A DNA stretch of 64,000 nt from Angiostrongylus vasorum (lineage: Eukaryota; Nematoda; Chromadorea; Rhabditida; Metastrongylidae): NCBI GenBank assembly GCA_018806985.1, contig JADANN010000351.1, positions 496,001-560,000 of the forward strand, in the 5' to 3' direction. A program made the translations under genes and the position numbers. The notes beneath the pieces are model-generated. The model ran no database searches. It was given only the letters and a program-made list of their open reading frames with translations, and had not been told where the DNA came from. The number at the start of each line of letters is the position of its first letter. The stretch's first letter is position 1. Positions 12,701-21,664 of the stretch are shown piece by piece.

Positions 12701-13273
12701 GTTTTGATGTCTTCTCATCGGTCGGTAGTTTATCATTGGCTTGGTTGATGGTTTCAAGAAATTTTAACAGTTACTATGTGCAGTTTTGTAAAGTATTGTA
12801 TTAGAAGTGCGGAGCCGCAATCTTTCCGTTGAATGGTGGCCATATTCATTGATACATATAATGCCAGTGCATAATAATGTGGTCGCGATCAAGTTCTGTC
12901 TCTATTACGATATGAAAACTTGTTGGGCGATAATCTTTAATATAGTCGTGCGAATTCTTTCTGAGTACTATTGAGGAAATATTATTACACATTGTTACAT
13001 TGTCATCTTCTGTGACTTACCCACCTTAATTTCATAATTCATTCAAGATCTTAGGAAATGGATAAGATAAAGTAAACAAGCAAGTGGAGGTAAATATTCA
13101 ATGCGTTTACACTCACGAAGAGTGCAGTAGTGAGACGATGCTATCATTGAGACTCTTAAATTCGTGACTTAGAACATCACCCACATTTATGTATTTATAA
13201 TGGAATTCTTTGCTTTCAGGCGCAAATACAAGTTCTAAACGAGTTAGTGGCTAGGTTGAAACAACAGCCATAA
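5031..13273 (+). CDS. snx-6: Sorting nexin 6 homologue, 3' end (last three exons)
   Basis: SNX5/SNX6-type proteins are PX-BAR sorting nexins of the retromer/ESCPE system that shape endosomal tubules for retrograde cargo sorting. Only the end of the BAR domain lies in the window. Exons are 5031-5126, 11279-11428 and 13220-13273, joined in frame 0 to give 99 residues and a TAA stop. All introns are GT-AG. The first exon begins DLLYRRMRCLANYE, the second holds ACKKFEDIS and KKRRVLAFKKNLADL followed by EIKHAK, and the third ends ARLKQQP. These match the C-terminal coiled BAR segment of animal SNX6 closely and in order, with frame kept across both junctions. The 5' part lies upstream of the window. 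The first intron here (about 6.1 kb) contains a Penelope-like element and SINE debris. A likely polyadenylation signal, AATAAA, is at 13811. The downstream neighbour is gck-3. From memory the two genes are also adjacent in C. elegans, which supports orthology. Confidence 0.9.
5755..5845 (-). repeat. tRNA-like SINE fragment
   Basis: Read on the minus strand, TGCTCAGTGGTTACACGG (box A-like) is followed about 30 bases on by GGGGTTCATTCC (box B-like). The rest of the element is not clear. It could belong to family A or to another tRNA-derived family. Confidence 0.4.
6061..6240 (-). mobile_element. Possible RTE 5' leader fragment
   Basis: The stretch with TGCATGAATGCGTAGATG and surrounding bases resembles the 5' leader of the RTE copies (for example 62090-62160 on the same strand). 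The match is patchy, so this is a tentative, old fragment. Confidence 0.3.
6798..6840 (+). repeat. Inverted copy of a PLE coding segment
   Basis: AATGCGTCGTTTTCTTGTTC and the following AGCAATCGC on the plus strand repeat, in opposite orientation, the PLE coding segment at about 8635-8675. The same segment recurs at 25658-25690. Penelope elements commonly carry partial terminal repeats in mixed orientation, so this marks the element's end. Confidence 0.65.
6889..6925 (-). ncRNA. Hammerhead-ribozyme-like motif at the PLE end
   Basis: On the minus strand: AGGCT, CTGAAGA, a spacer able to form a weak hairpin, GAAAC, GTC, AGCT. The core boxes CTGANGA and GAAA are intact, and GGCT/AGCT can form stem I with a G-U wobble. 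Stem II has one A-C mismatch. An extra A follows CTGANGA, as in all copies here. Fold and activity are inferred. Confidence 0.6.
7122..7457 (-). pseudogene. GIY-YIG endonuclease domain of the Penelope-like element
   Basis: The frame begins GTIYLISCNNCGDEYIGETG and continues through RPLCIRIKEHL. This is the GIY-YIG nuclease signature in the form seen in endonuclease-bearing Penelope-like elements. Upstream cysteines (CETTNCVIC in the linker frame, then CMSSG) fit the zinc-finger-like lead-in of that domain. The domain should nick target DNA to prime reverse transcription. It is separated from the RT-linker frame by a one-base shift near 7475-7485, so this copy is non-functional as it stands. 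No separate gene is implied. Confidence 0.85.
7715..8666 (-). pseudogene. Penelope-type reverse transcriptase, frameshifted
   Basis: The translated segment contains the expected Penelope RT motifs in order: YLLIKTHKL and LKVRPIISCVDGP near the start, FDVTALYTNV, GLAMGQRLAPSLA, the catalytic RYVDDCF box, LPFLNVQI and TKWYRKPSNKN. The catalytic Asp-Asp pair is retained. A one-base insertion in a T run near 8501-8506 separates the first 190 bases (8475-8666) from the main frame (7715-8482). A second one-base insertion near 7797 throws the C-terminal end out of frame, so that the linker continues in another frame beginning around ESRDLARQIAISNG. With these breaks the protein cannot be made whole, although the copy is recent enough for every motif to be readable. 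Confidence 0.88.
9228..9350. repeat. TA/CA-rich microsatellite
   Basis: Imperfect TATACA/TACATATG repeats. Open frames here are low-complexity translations of the repeat. Confidence 0.8.
9358..9740 (-). repeat. Family S3 interspersed repeat
   Basis: An approximately 390-bp repeat with the landmarks GGATGGCCTGTCTTCACTGG, GGAGTCCCGAGGACA, GGACGGTGGTGGTTCCTGG and ACACAGGAACACCTCC. Copies or parts lie near 14430, 23300, 38890, 39905, 49165, 51478 and 53092. The strand given assumes that the sense end is the one bearing GGGGGATTCGACC in the 49165 copy. That is an inference. Confidence 0.75.
9757..9845. repeat. (TA)n microsatellite
   Basis: Uninterrupted AT dinucleotides from about 9757 to 9792, followed by imperfect TATACATA repeats. 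It follows the S3 copy directly. Confidence 0.95.
10783..11030 (-). mobile_element. RTE-like 3' end fragment
   Basis: CACCTGTCGTCCCGTTGATC and the following segment match, on the same strand, the 3' end of the RTE copy at 59967-60260. It includes the segment coding for the C-terminal Trp-Thr-Arg-Ala-Val-like motif. It is a 5'-truncated, diverged insertion inside the snx-6 intron. Confidence 0.7.
12095..12465 (-). repeat. Family S2 tRNA-derived SINE, old copy
   Basis: Read on the minus strand, GTGGTGCACTAACAGTGATG (box A-like) precedes CTGGTTCAATCCTACC (box B-like). The downstream part matches the S2 body, including the stretch corresponding to the GATTTTCATTTCATC region of other copies. It lies in the last snx-6 intron. 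Confidence 0.6.
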
Positions 13274-13810
13274 GGTTCACTTAAATACGTTCAGCTTTTC
13301 ACATGCGTTTTTTTTTCTGTATGTTCCTAACATTATGTTATGTTTTACCCTGTTTTTCTCCTTCAATTAGTTAAGCAATCCATAATTTCCGTCACATGTC
13401 ATTCCGGAAATGCTGGTGGAATCGTTAAAAACAACCGAGGGCACGGCTGTCGCAGAAGTGATTTTGCAGTCGATAACTGTTGCATATTCAAGAATGCTAA
13501 ATAAGTTCATAATGCCAAAGAAGTCGGTGCTGTATCACGTCACTGATGCCCTTAAGCTAAGTTGAAAGTCATCATTACTTTTTAAGTCATCTCATGCTGT
13601 TTGTTATTTTCCTCACTTCTCTATACACAGTCTGTTTAATTGAGATCACATTGAACTTCTATGTAGACACTACTGAAATGTAGCGTCTAGTTTTATCACT
13701 TCCTAATTCTAACCTAAATACATTCAGTTAATAATTCCTTGGTGGATTCCATACATCCCATAAGTTGCACAATTTCCTTAACTTTCCACTTGTTTTTTTT
13801 ATCAGTTATG

Positions 13811-13816
13811 AATAAA
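13811..13816 (+). terminator. Candidate snx-6 polyadenylation signal
   Basis: A canonical AATAAA about 540 bases after the snx-6 stop codon, in otherwise AT-rich sequence. Confidence 0.4.
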
Positions 13817-14191
13817 ATTTTCTACACATGCTGTTGTTTTTCTTTCAAGAATTCACGGTCCTTCCCGACTATGTACCGATTCCATGGTGTAGTGTTTTAA
13901 AAAACTCCATCCCAAAGTCCATTTTATTACTATCGACAGATGTGCTTGATTTTATGCTGATCGTGTTACCAAAGTGTTGTTGATTTGACTAATCGCAGGC
14001 ATCGCTGTCTGTTTCTGTTCGTTAATCTATCGCTCTATTTATGCTTTAAATTAAATGTGTGGTTATGATTCTATACGATTCATAGGTAGTTTGAGTTTCA
14101 GCCAATGCGGTATGTGGACCTAATCTAATCTCGTTACTATTTTCTTTGTTCCTGTTGTCGCTACGAAGATATTGGCTTGAATATTACTTGA

Positions 14192-14208
14192 CTGAAATGC
14201 ATATATAC

Positions 14209-14240
<32 letters not shown>

Positions 14241-14412
14241 ATACATATATGTACATACATATACACGTGTATATACATATATATACATATATACACGTAT
14301 ACACTTATACACATACGTACACATGTATATGTGTGTGTAGATGTATACGTATATATATATACATGTATATGTATATACATACGTATTTGCTTGTGTATTT
14401 TCTATATGTATA
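14192..14412. repeat. TA/TACATA microsatellite
   Basis: A (TA)n core followed by imperfect TACATATAC repeats on both strands. The Tyr/Ile-rich frames in it are artefacts of the repeat. Confidence 0.95.
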
Positions 14413-14429
14413 TTTATGTGTACCATATC

Positions 14430-14805
14430 TCCCAACGGTTTACTCTCTCATCTTGGCTTGGAGGTGTTCTTGGGTGTACAGGTGGCTGCGATGTACAGCG
14501 GGTTGATTCATCCCCCGGCAGGGTGTCCCAACCTAACAAGGAGTCCGGCGTTTCCATCAGGAAGCCCAGCTAAGAGTAAACCAATATCAGGATTAACCAC
14601 CGTCGTGGTATAGCAATTCTCCCTCTATTCGACAAGTGCTGCGACTGCCTGTGGTGATGACGACTTGGGGCAGACTTTGGCCATGCTGACCTCGGGATTC
14701 CAGGGAGCCACAATGGCTAAACCAGCAGATTTCCGGAAAAATGGAGATTATGCTGCGGTCGGTTCGCACAACCAGTGAGGTCGGGCCATTCAAGTATGCA
14801 GGTAA
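14430..14805 (+). repeat. Family S3 repeat
   Basis: Reverse orientation to the 9358 copy. It shows GGAGGTGTTCTTGGGTGTAC, the GGAGTCCGGCGTTTCCATC landmark and TGACCTCGGGATTCCAGG. It abuts a microsatellite on its left, as the 9358 copy does on its right. Confidence 0.75.
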
Positions 14806-14975
14806 GGTATATGAATATACTAGAAAGAAATCGACGTGTTAGTAATTGGTGCTGTAAATTTTGTTAGTAATGTAGAATTAATGGAAGTGTATTTAGAAGG
14901 ACTAATAGTTGTTCAACAATTTGCATTTTGTTGATCAGTAGACACGACGTTGATACTGTACTATTTTTTAACACT

Positions 14976-15012
14976 AGCTGACGTTTCGACGGATTTTCCC
15001 TTCATCGGAGCT
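14976..15012 (-). ncRNA. Hammerhead-like motif
   Basis: On the minus strand: AGCT, CCGATGA (one change from CTGATGA), spacer, GAAAC, GTC, AGCT. The stem I arms AGCT/AGCT are fully complementary. Stem II is poor. Confidence 0.5.
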
Positions 15013-15201
15013 TGAACAGCGAATTCAAAATCAAAGTTAAAAAAGCGTTGAATGTCGAAGTTCATAAAAAGTCGGTTTTGGGAATTTACAATTGTTCAGT
15101 TCATCTCAAACCGACCGTCATTTGACCTAGGCATTAGAAATCAATCTTCTATGGCTTCTTGGATTCTTAAGCTAACGCTAGGTTTGAAAGAACGTTTATT
15201 C

Positions 15202-15236
15202 GGCTGACGTTTCGACGCCTTCGTCTTCCTCAGAGG
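15202..15236 (-). ncRNA. Hammerhead-like motif with perfect stem II
   Basis: On the minus strand: CTGAGGA, A, GACG-AAGG-CGTC, GAAAC, GTC, AGCC. Stem II pairs at all four positions. The 5' stem I arm (CCCT) has lost complementarity to AGCC. It lies about 225 bases from the 14976 motif in the same orientation, like a tandem pair. Confidence 0.6.
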
Positions 15237-15537
15237 GAATGCTCCCAGTAGATGGTCCACAATTATTCGTCTTCCCAACGTGGCCACTTCATCGTCCTGT
15301 CGCGTCGAATCTTCTTCAGTGGAACACCGTTTGAGTGAGCTGGAGTGAAGCAACTTAACTCATCGATGCTCTTTTATATAGGACAGTTGTTGGTGATACT
15401 GGTTGGCTGTTGGTAATATTTTTTTTCAACGGACAATCCACCGTGCTTGATTCGGTATTATTAGCTAGCAATTAGCGAATCAGTATTTCTCAACTGGTCA
15501 ATTGCTTCAGCTCTAAATTTACACGTGCTCTGTTCTT

Positions 15538-15828
15538 TCATAAGGATAAGGATGAAGCTCTCGGCGTTGATCAATCCCCTGAAGGATGCGCCATGCATTC
15601 GACTTCATTAAGCATCGTTTGGAGGTGATTGAATGCAAATCTGGCTTTTACATTGCGGTGGTCTGCACGATGTAGAGCCTGTGCTGCTATCCTCGCAGAC
15701 AAGTTTGTTTCCAATTTGCTGACCCTGAAGAGATGAAAGGCCTGGTAGGCCGTGGGTGCGGGGGTCGATTCTACGTGTGTGTTGCAGGGCGCCTCCGACC
15801 GCTGCGCCACACGCTCCCTTTCTTTGAT
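15538..15828 (-). repeat. Family S1 tRNA-derived SINE
   Basis: Read on the minus strand it starts GTGTGGCGCAGCGGTCGGAG (box A-like), then GTAGAATCGACCCCCGC (box B-like). It runs through CAGGGTCAGCAAATTGG, GACTTCATTAA on the opposite strand, and ends in a tail of repeated CCTTAT units. Length is about 290 bp. Other copies are near 21177 (partial), 33240, 48165, 54737 (internally deleted), 59150, 63262 and 63600. Confidence 0.8.
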
Positions 15829-15951
15829 GGAGTCAAATAATCATTCTTGCATATCAGATGTTGCGATTTAGATAACTCTTGACTTATTCAGTAGTCATTC
15901 ATAGATGTTGTTCATTAACACATTCGCGATGATATTTTCAGTTGTTGCAGC

Positions 15952-16248
15952 ATGGGATTACACGTAGTTCTTCACAGCAATCAAAATGCATTTAATTCAG
16001 GTAACGTACTAAAAAGTGCTCCCAGAGCAAAGACGGTAGCGTGTCCATTAACTTCTGAAATCTCTCTCAAGAACAAATATCTTAATCTTGTTCTGAAAAG
16101 CTGTAACCTTGATTTTCTTGAATACTGTAGTAATCGAGGGATTGTGGTTGGTCTTCGAAAAAATCAAAATTGTGCATTTTGTGTTAGTGCATACATGCTG
16201 TGTAAACTTGTAAAAATTCGTCCTAAAGAAGAAAGAGCGATACGGTAA
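15952..16248 (+). CDS. Unrecognised 98-codon open frame
   Basis: An ATG-to-TAA frame preceded at once by a stretch with two acceptor-like sites (TTTTCAG, then TTGCAG one base before the ATG). This is the arrangement expected of a trans-spliced nematode message. The protein starts MGLHVVLHSNQNAF, contains several cysteines and ends RPKEERAIR. I recognise no domain. Nothing downstream looks like further exons apart from another small frame at 16309-16527. It could equally be chance in AT-rich DNA or a repeat remnant. Confidence 0.2.
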   Translation: MGLHVVLHSNQNAFNSGNVLKSAPRAKTVACPLTSEISLKNKYLNLVLKSCNLDFLEYCSNRGIVVGLRKNQNCAFCVSAYMLCKLVKIRPKEERAIR

Positions 16249-16867
16249 TGTATTTTAACCAATGCATATTGTCTAAATTCCCTGTTAACGGGTCCACTAA
16301 AGACATATGTGTATGATCTGAAATGTGTTAATTATTATTCTAGTAAGCATTGTGGAAACTGTGGCAAATTTTCATTTGATGGCAACTTGCATGACTCACT
16401 TTCATGGATTTTACGAAGAAGAACAATTGCCATGAAGCAGCTATCTGGTGGTTGGGCATGGTTGGGCAAAATTTTCCTCTTTCATGCTTGTTTCTGCGTT
16501 AAAGAACTTTATCTGGCAGAAATTTAACTTCAAGAGTAGGTATCGTAAAATCCATTTGATTCCCAAAGTTTTTTCAACGTTGTGAACGAAACATGGGGAA
16601 GCTATGGCTCATTTAACTTAAAAATTCTCAGATAACCATTGCTGAGTAAGCAAGTTTAATGTTCAAGGCTTAGCGCGATAGAGCAAGAAGTTTGATGAAG
16701 TATGGTCGTGCTAGATGACGAAGCGCAAACACTCCCACGATGCTTTGTAAAGGCTGCATCATGCTGTGCACCGTTTATTACATCAAAAGAGTTCACTAGA
16801 ACTCTGGTTGTTGCGCTCTTTTCGAGGGCAAGGTTACATAAATTTTCATGCGATAGCATGTGGGGTA

Positions 16868-17245
16868 CTCATTTTTTGTTTACACGACCCATACATTACG
16901 TCTGCTCTGCGGATCCCAGCACTTCTTGCATTCGATTCGTTTTCTCGCATCTGTTATCCACTAAGGTCTTCCAACTTTTTAACGTGTGCTTTCGGATGCT
17001 GCTTAAGGGACTATCCTTTAATCATGAATGTCTTTGAATGTTAGTGAAGTCGATTCCCTCTAAAGTCCTGTGGTAGCCGCGCTAGAGCGTTCCCACTTGC
17101 ACTGCAGAGAATGTTTTCCCAGACAAGTCCGGTACCAATTTTTCGATCCCGGAGGGATGAGGAGGCTTGATGAGCACGAAATAGGATCTAAGTTGCACCG
17201 TGGTCGTGATGATCGGCGTCACTACCACTGTGCTTACACGCCTCT
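16868..17245 (-). repeat. Family S2 tRNA-derived SINE
   Basis: Minus-strand sense. The 3' body contains GTGCGGATCCCAGCACTTCT-like landmarks (here CTGCGGATCCCAGCACTTC on the plus strand) and the head carries the tRNA-like part near 17200-17245. Related copies are near 12095, 33735, 35820, 38520, 39335, 40385 and 62905. Confidence 0.75.
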
Positions 17246-17249
17246 CCCT

Positions 17250-18525
17250 GGGATACCATTACTGAAAGGGAGAGTGGTTCAAGCTCAACAAGATTCGTTT
17301 CGTTGTATTACAGTCACCAGTTACAGAGGAACTAGAGATTCGTAGTTAAATTCGACTATTGCACAAGGATTTGCTTTTTGCTTCACTGGTTGGCATGTTG
17401 TGTGTAGAACATTTTTTTTATGGTTGGACAGGATTTTCTTCAGAATCAGTTGAAACCAGTGCGATTTCTTTCCACATCGTTACGTCACTACCAATCGCTG
17501 ATATTTGAGGTATAGATTTGATTCCTAAAGAATTGTATTCTTTCAAGGCTACCTATTTATATGATAACAGTCCATTAATACAGTCGAGTGACCGATGACA
17601 GTGGAAAAGGCCAGATTTACTATTGTCATTGCAGCTTTGAAAAGTGGTTTTTGAATAATTTCACATTTAGTAGTCGCAGTCGTTTTTTATTCTATACATA
17701 TATTTTTTTCTATTATATCTATAGATTTCATAGATATGCATTCCGTTTAACGTTAATATTCATCAGAAACAAAGTCGTTCCTTATGAGCATCGCATCAGA
17801 AGACCGATCTTCCCACAGGTGTTATGGAGATCGGCTAGCATTGGTTTCGCCTGGTTAATATAGTGTTACAAGAATGGTATCGTAAGAGAAACGAGGAATG
17901 GCAACCAACTTTTTATTTCAGTTCTTCCGTTTCATTACGCTCATGACGTTCCAGAGGGTGGCCTTAAAAATTTTGGTGAAATACTGTGATTTCTCGATCC
18001 ATTGCCTGTCTTCTGGCGATAGTGTTACTGTAGAATGGTAAAAATTGTAGTCCTCGAGTCACTGTCTAGCTCAAACAACAGCGATCTCTTTGTGTACTGA
18101 GCAGAGCGCTTCCAGTTTCATTATCGTGTGATGTAATCCGTCATGCTGAATCTACTCGATATAATTATTGTTTTTCTTCATGTCCAACGAAACATTCTTG
18201 CTGATTTCCACTGACCTTGATAGTTACATCCTAACAGGTAAGTGTGACAAGCTGATAGGGATGCTGAAGAATGGAAATATGTTCTTTAGGTATTTTGGCA
18301 GCGACAGATAGTGAACGAATATTTATCGACAAGGAAGAATGTCTGAATTAGAAACGATTAATTTGTAGGTGACATATATATGCTACCTGAAATACTATGT
18401 GGGCAGACGTAAACAGCTTTCGAAGAGGTGGGAGTCTAAGTGGACGACCTCCGTTAATCTTATACAAGATGCAGTAACCGTTCGTTTCATATTGATGAAA
18501 CCCTGGTGAGCGCTGCGAATACTCT
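17250..18525. other. No feature recognised
   Basis: AT-rich sequence with short open frames only. I see no domain, repeat family or RNA structure I can name. Confidence 0.5.
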
Positions 18526-18527
18526 TA

Positions 18528-19250
18528 CTAGCTTAACTGTATTTTCTGCTATTAGTTCCTTTCCGTTTTTTAAGATTATTTTTTGTTTCGATAGCTTTGC
18601 ATCTTTTTTCTTCCTCACAATTGTCTTCGGCTATGATATTTTCCCAAAGGCCAGCTAGGGATCTAGAGAAATCGACAGTGAATCTTAGATTTCTACATTG
18701 AATTTTGCTACTTTCTCCTTTTCGGTGAAAAAGAATTTTGAGCGAGAGAAACGATTGTTTAAACACAACGTGGGGAGCACTGGGACAACAACGACATCGA
18801 TTAGGCAATATCTTAGATTTGCTAAAGTGCATTCTATTTCGTTTGATACACTTTTTCTGGGAGACTCCCAAGTTTAACGCTGAGAGGAGAGTTCCAGAAA
18901 TTTCGTGTTATCTGGCCTCCAAAGATGAACTCCAAAGTCTTTCCACTCAATTCGTTCTATTTCAATACTTAGTCCCCATGTTTCAAACGTTCATTATCGA
19001 CCGTAAATCTCCGAATCATGTCGTTAGTTGTGCAAAGAACTTGATGTTTGTGGCTAACATCGTACTGGGGACAACAACTCTATCAGCTTCTCTACTATCG
19101 CATGTTCCGAGGAAAAGGTATTCACAGGTGTCCTTAGTGGAGTTCTATGAGGCCGTGTTTCATTTGCTTAATATACGTCATCAGATCCTCAATAAATTCC
19201 AATGCTAGCATCCATGTATTGTAGGTACAAATCGTTACAGTTGTCCTGCT
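18528..19250 (-). mobile_element. RTE-like fragment, endonuclease region, old copy
   Basis: The plus-strand reading GGGACAACAACGACATCGAT, the segment TTTTTCTGGGAGACTCC, and TCGCATGTTCCGAGGAA line up in the same order with the endonuclease part of the RTE copy at 61080-61760 (GGGACAACAGCGACATCGGT, CATTGGGAGACTCG, GGTCGCATGTTCCGAGGAAC). The copy is diverged and lacks an intact frame. Confidence 0.7.
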
Positions 19251-19736
19251 GGACTTAAGTATCGTATAATATCGCATGGATTTTAGCAATATCTCCATAT
19301 TCCTTTAAACATCCGATTCGCTATTGAAGGTTTTCGAGATGGTGAGAGTGAGCTCCTTTGTGCTGACCATTTTATTATTTAATACTCAGAGGTACATTAC
19401 TTGTGTAGGCATGGTATACTTATGGGTAGTTCCCCTTGCTTCTCTACTGAAGGCGTGGCATTTTTTTCACTTATTCAAACACTGCTTTAAATCGGCTGTC
19501 ATGGGCTTCGCCGTGGTCCACTTTATTGCGGCTTTTGATTCATTTGGCGTTCAAGATACAATCCTCACTTAGGCAATGGCTTCATGTATTGAATATGTCT
19601 TTATATATGCATAAGATGGACATGGACGTACTCCTGTAGGGACAGGTACTACATTATTTAAATCCACCTTTAGAGCAAGTGGATTCGTTTCCAGTACACG
19701 TTTCTCACTCTGTATTTCTGTTACTGATGTGCAACG

Positions 19737-19980
19737 TAGCATCGCCGCTGGTCCGCTGGACACACTAGGTGATGGGAGACCCACGGACTGTAGACAGTGT
19801 CTTTTACTACGTTTTAAGCTGGACTTTGTTGTGAGGTACTTTCACAATGTATGTGGTTAAGCACCGAGGTTGGCATTACAAAGCGAAAGGTTACTTCGTA
19901 AAACGTTATCGAAGACACTGTCTACAGTCCGTGGGTCTCCATCACCTAGTGTGTCCAGCGGACCAGCGGCGATGCTAAAT
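19737..19980. repeat. Inverted repeat, arms about 70 bp
   Basis: CATCGCCGCTGGTCCGCTGG and following bases (19740-19805) are repeated in reverse complement at about 19912-19977, separated by about 105 bases. The segment TTGGCATTACAAA followed by CGAAAGG occurs both in the spacer (19873) and just outside the right arm (19993). The family is unknown. Confidence 0.8.
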
Positions 19981-20099
19981 TGCGCATCAGGGTTGGCATT
20001 ACAAAACGAAAGGCTACTTCGTTTGGAAATTCCAGTCTTAACTTGTGTGTTAAGGCTACAGCTCTTGTTATTTGAATCGTATACCTCAAAGCTTCAAGG

Positions 20100-21170
20100 T
20101 TTCCGTTTTCTGCCCGTATTGTCTTAAGGAGCTCGTTTTTAGCGTCTTTTTCTCATTTCGTTTTTGAACTTATTTTGCAAACAGTGCTGTGTTTGTGCAA
20201 ATTTCTCAGCTTCATGATGGTTTTTTATTTGGGTTTTGACCAAGATTTTTTGACCAAGATGGAATGTTCACACTCTTGATGGTTTGAGTTATCATTTGAA
20301 ATACTGCAAATGCTGATTTTAGGAATGAATATCGTCGTTTTCTCTTGATGATTTATGTTGGAAATGATCGTTCTGTCATGTGATAGGGTATGATTACACA
20401 ATCGCGTCCTGCATGCTGTCAGAGACTTTATTCTCAATAGAGGTCGATTTCGATGAAATGCCGCTATGGTGTTGATATTGATATGGTGGAAGTTTTCGCT
20501 GTTACTTTGACTCGCATGAACAGTGTATAATTCCGTATTTTATTTGCCAATATGGAATGAATGGGATGATCTACTGCTCATAAATGTACTAATAAAGTAA
20601 TTTATAGTGGAAGAAAATAATATATTGATTCCAACGAATCATATGGAGTGCCCACAATGCCCATATGTGGCAAAGATACTTGTCCGCAGAGCAAATTCCT
20701 TGGTGGATATTCGTAGAGTTGGTCAATTTGCGGGAGTTCTTCGAAAACTTCGGCAGTTATCATATATTCTTTCTGTGATAAGCTGACACGAGGTTGGTGT
20801 TGATAGTCTGTACGAGTTCTACGAAAGCATAAACCAGATATCGGCAGTTTGTTGATTTGGATCATTTGGATTAAGGTGGTTGATGTTTAAAATGTCGTGA
20901 CGTGTTGTTGTATTTGTTTCCAATTTTGCAAATCTTCTAATGCACTTCATTGGTATGACCTAGAAGAGAACCTGCGAATCATTCTGTTATTCAGCGTAGA
21001 GTATACTCCAGTATAATATAGTAAAATATTCTACTATATCTTTCACTTTCGACGTTTTGTAGATGTAAGTGTCCTTGAAATTCCGAAAAGGATTCAAAGT
21101 TTGTATTCATTTTTATACATTTCTGCTAAGTGCGTATGATCCTGACCGATTGCTAGTAGTGATATTGTTT
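20100..21170. other. No feature recognised
   Basis: AT-rich intergenic DNA. The longest open frames are under 90 codons and show no recognisable motif. Confidence 0.5.
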
Positions 21171-21176
21171 AGATAA

Positions 21177-21256
21177 AAGATAAAAAGGATAAAGCTGTCG
21201 GCGTTGATCAATCCCTGAGGGATGCGCGATGCATTCGACTTCATTAAGCATCGAAC
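21177..21256 (-). repeat. Family S1 SINE, 3' end only
   Basis: AAAAAGGATAAAGCTGTCGG and the following GATCAATCCCTGAGGGATGC match the 3' end and GGATAA tail of S1. The head is missing. Confidence 0.75.
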
Positions 21257-21329
21257 TCAACATGGCAAGAAAATCTGTTTTGCATTTATATCTTGTAAAA
21301 GTTGAAAGGTCAATAAAAGTTCAATGTGC

Positions 21330-21662
21330 CTTGTTTCATTGATAATCTAACAGAAAGATGTTACGAAACATCTGTTCGGCTGACGACTCGACGTTCTTTT
21401 CTTCCTCCGAACCTGTGATTCAAATCAGTGTCCACCACAGTCTCTCTTGTTCTAGCCGATGTGGTGTCTTCGTAATCGCATGGAGTCGAATCTTCTTCTT
21501 CAAATCGTCAGTGCGACTGCGAAGATACCACGTCGGGAAGAGCAAGAGTGACTATGGACATCGACTCGAATTATCGGCTCTGAGGAAAACGAAGACGTCG
21601 AGACGTTAGCCAGGGTAAACATTTGTTAACAACCTTGTGTTAGCTTATCAATGAAACAAGAG
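21330..21662. mobile_element. Fold-back element with two hammerhead-like motifs
   Basis: The left arm contains CTTGTTTCATTGATAATCTA and a degenerate minus-strand motif at 21378-21413. The right arm holds the reverse complement (TAGCTTATCAATGAAACAAG) and a better plus-strand motif at 21576-21611. That motif reads GGCT, CTGAGGA, A, AACG-AAGA-CGTC, GAGAC, GTT, AGCC. Its GGCT/AGCC arms pair fully, but GAAA has become GAGA. The loop between the arms is about 160 bases. It is probably a non-autonomous relative of the Penelope-like element ends. Confidence 0.65.
21576..21611 (+). ncRNA. Hammerhead-like motif, GAGA core variant
   Basis: GGCT CTGAGGA A AACG-AAGA-CGTC GAGAC GTT AGCC. Stem I is complete and three of four stem II pairs form. 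The GAAA to GAGA change is expected to weaken or abolish cleavage. Confidence 0.5.
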
Positions 21663-21664
21663 TA

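Noticed and set aside
18738..19208. 156-codon open frame as a protein-coding gene
   Set aside because: It is the antisense of a diverged RTE endonuclease fragment, as shown by the match in order to 61080-61760.
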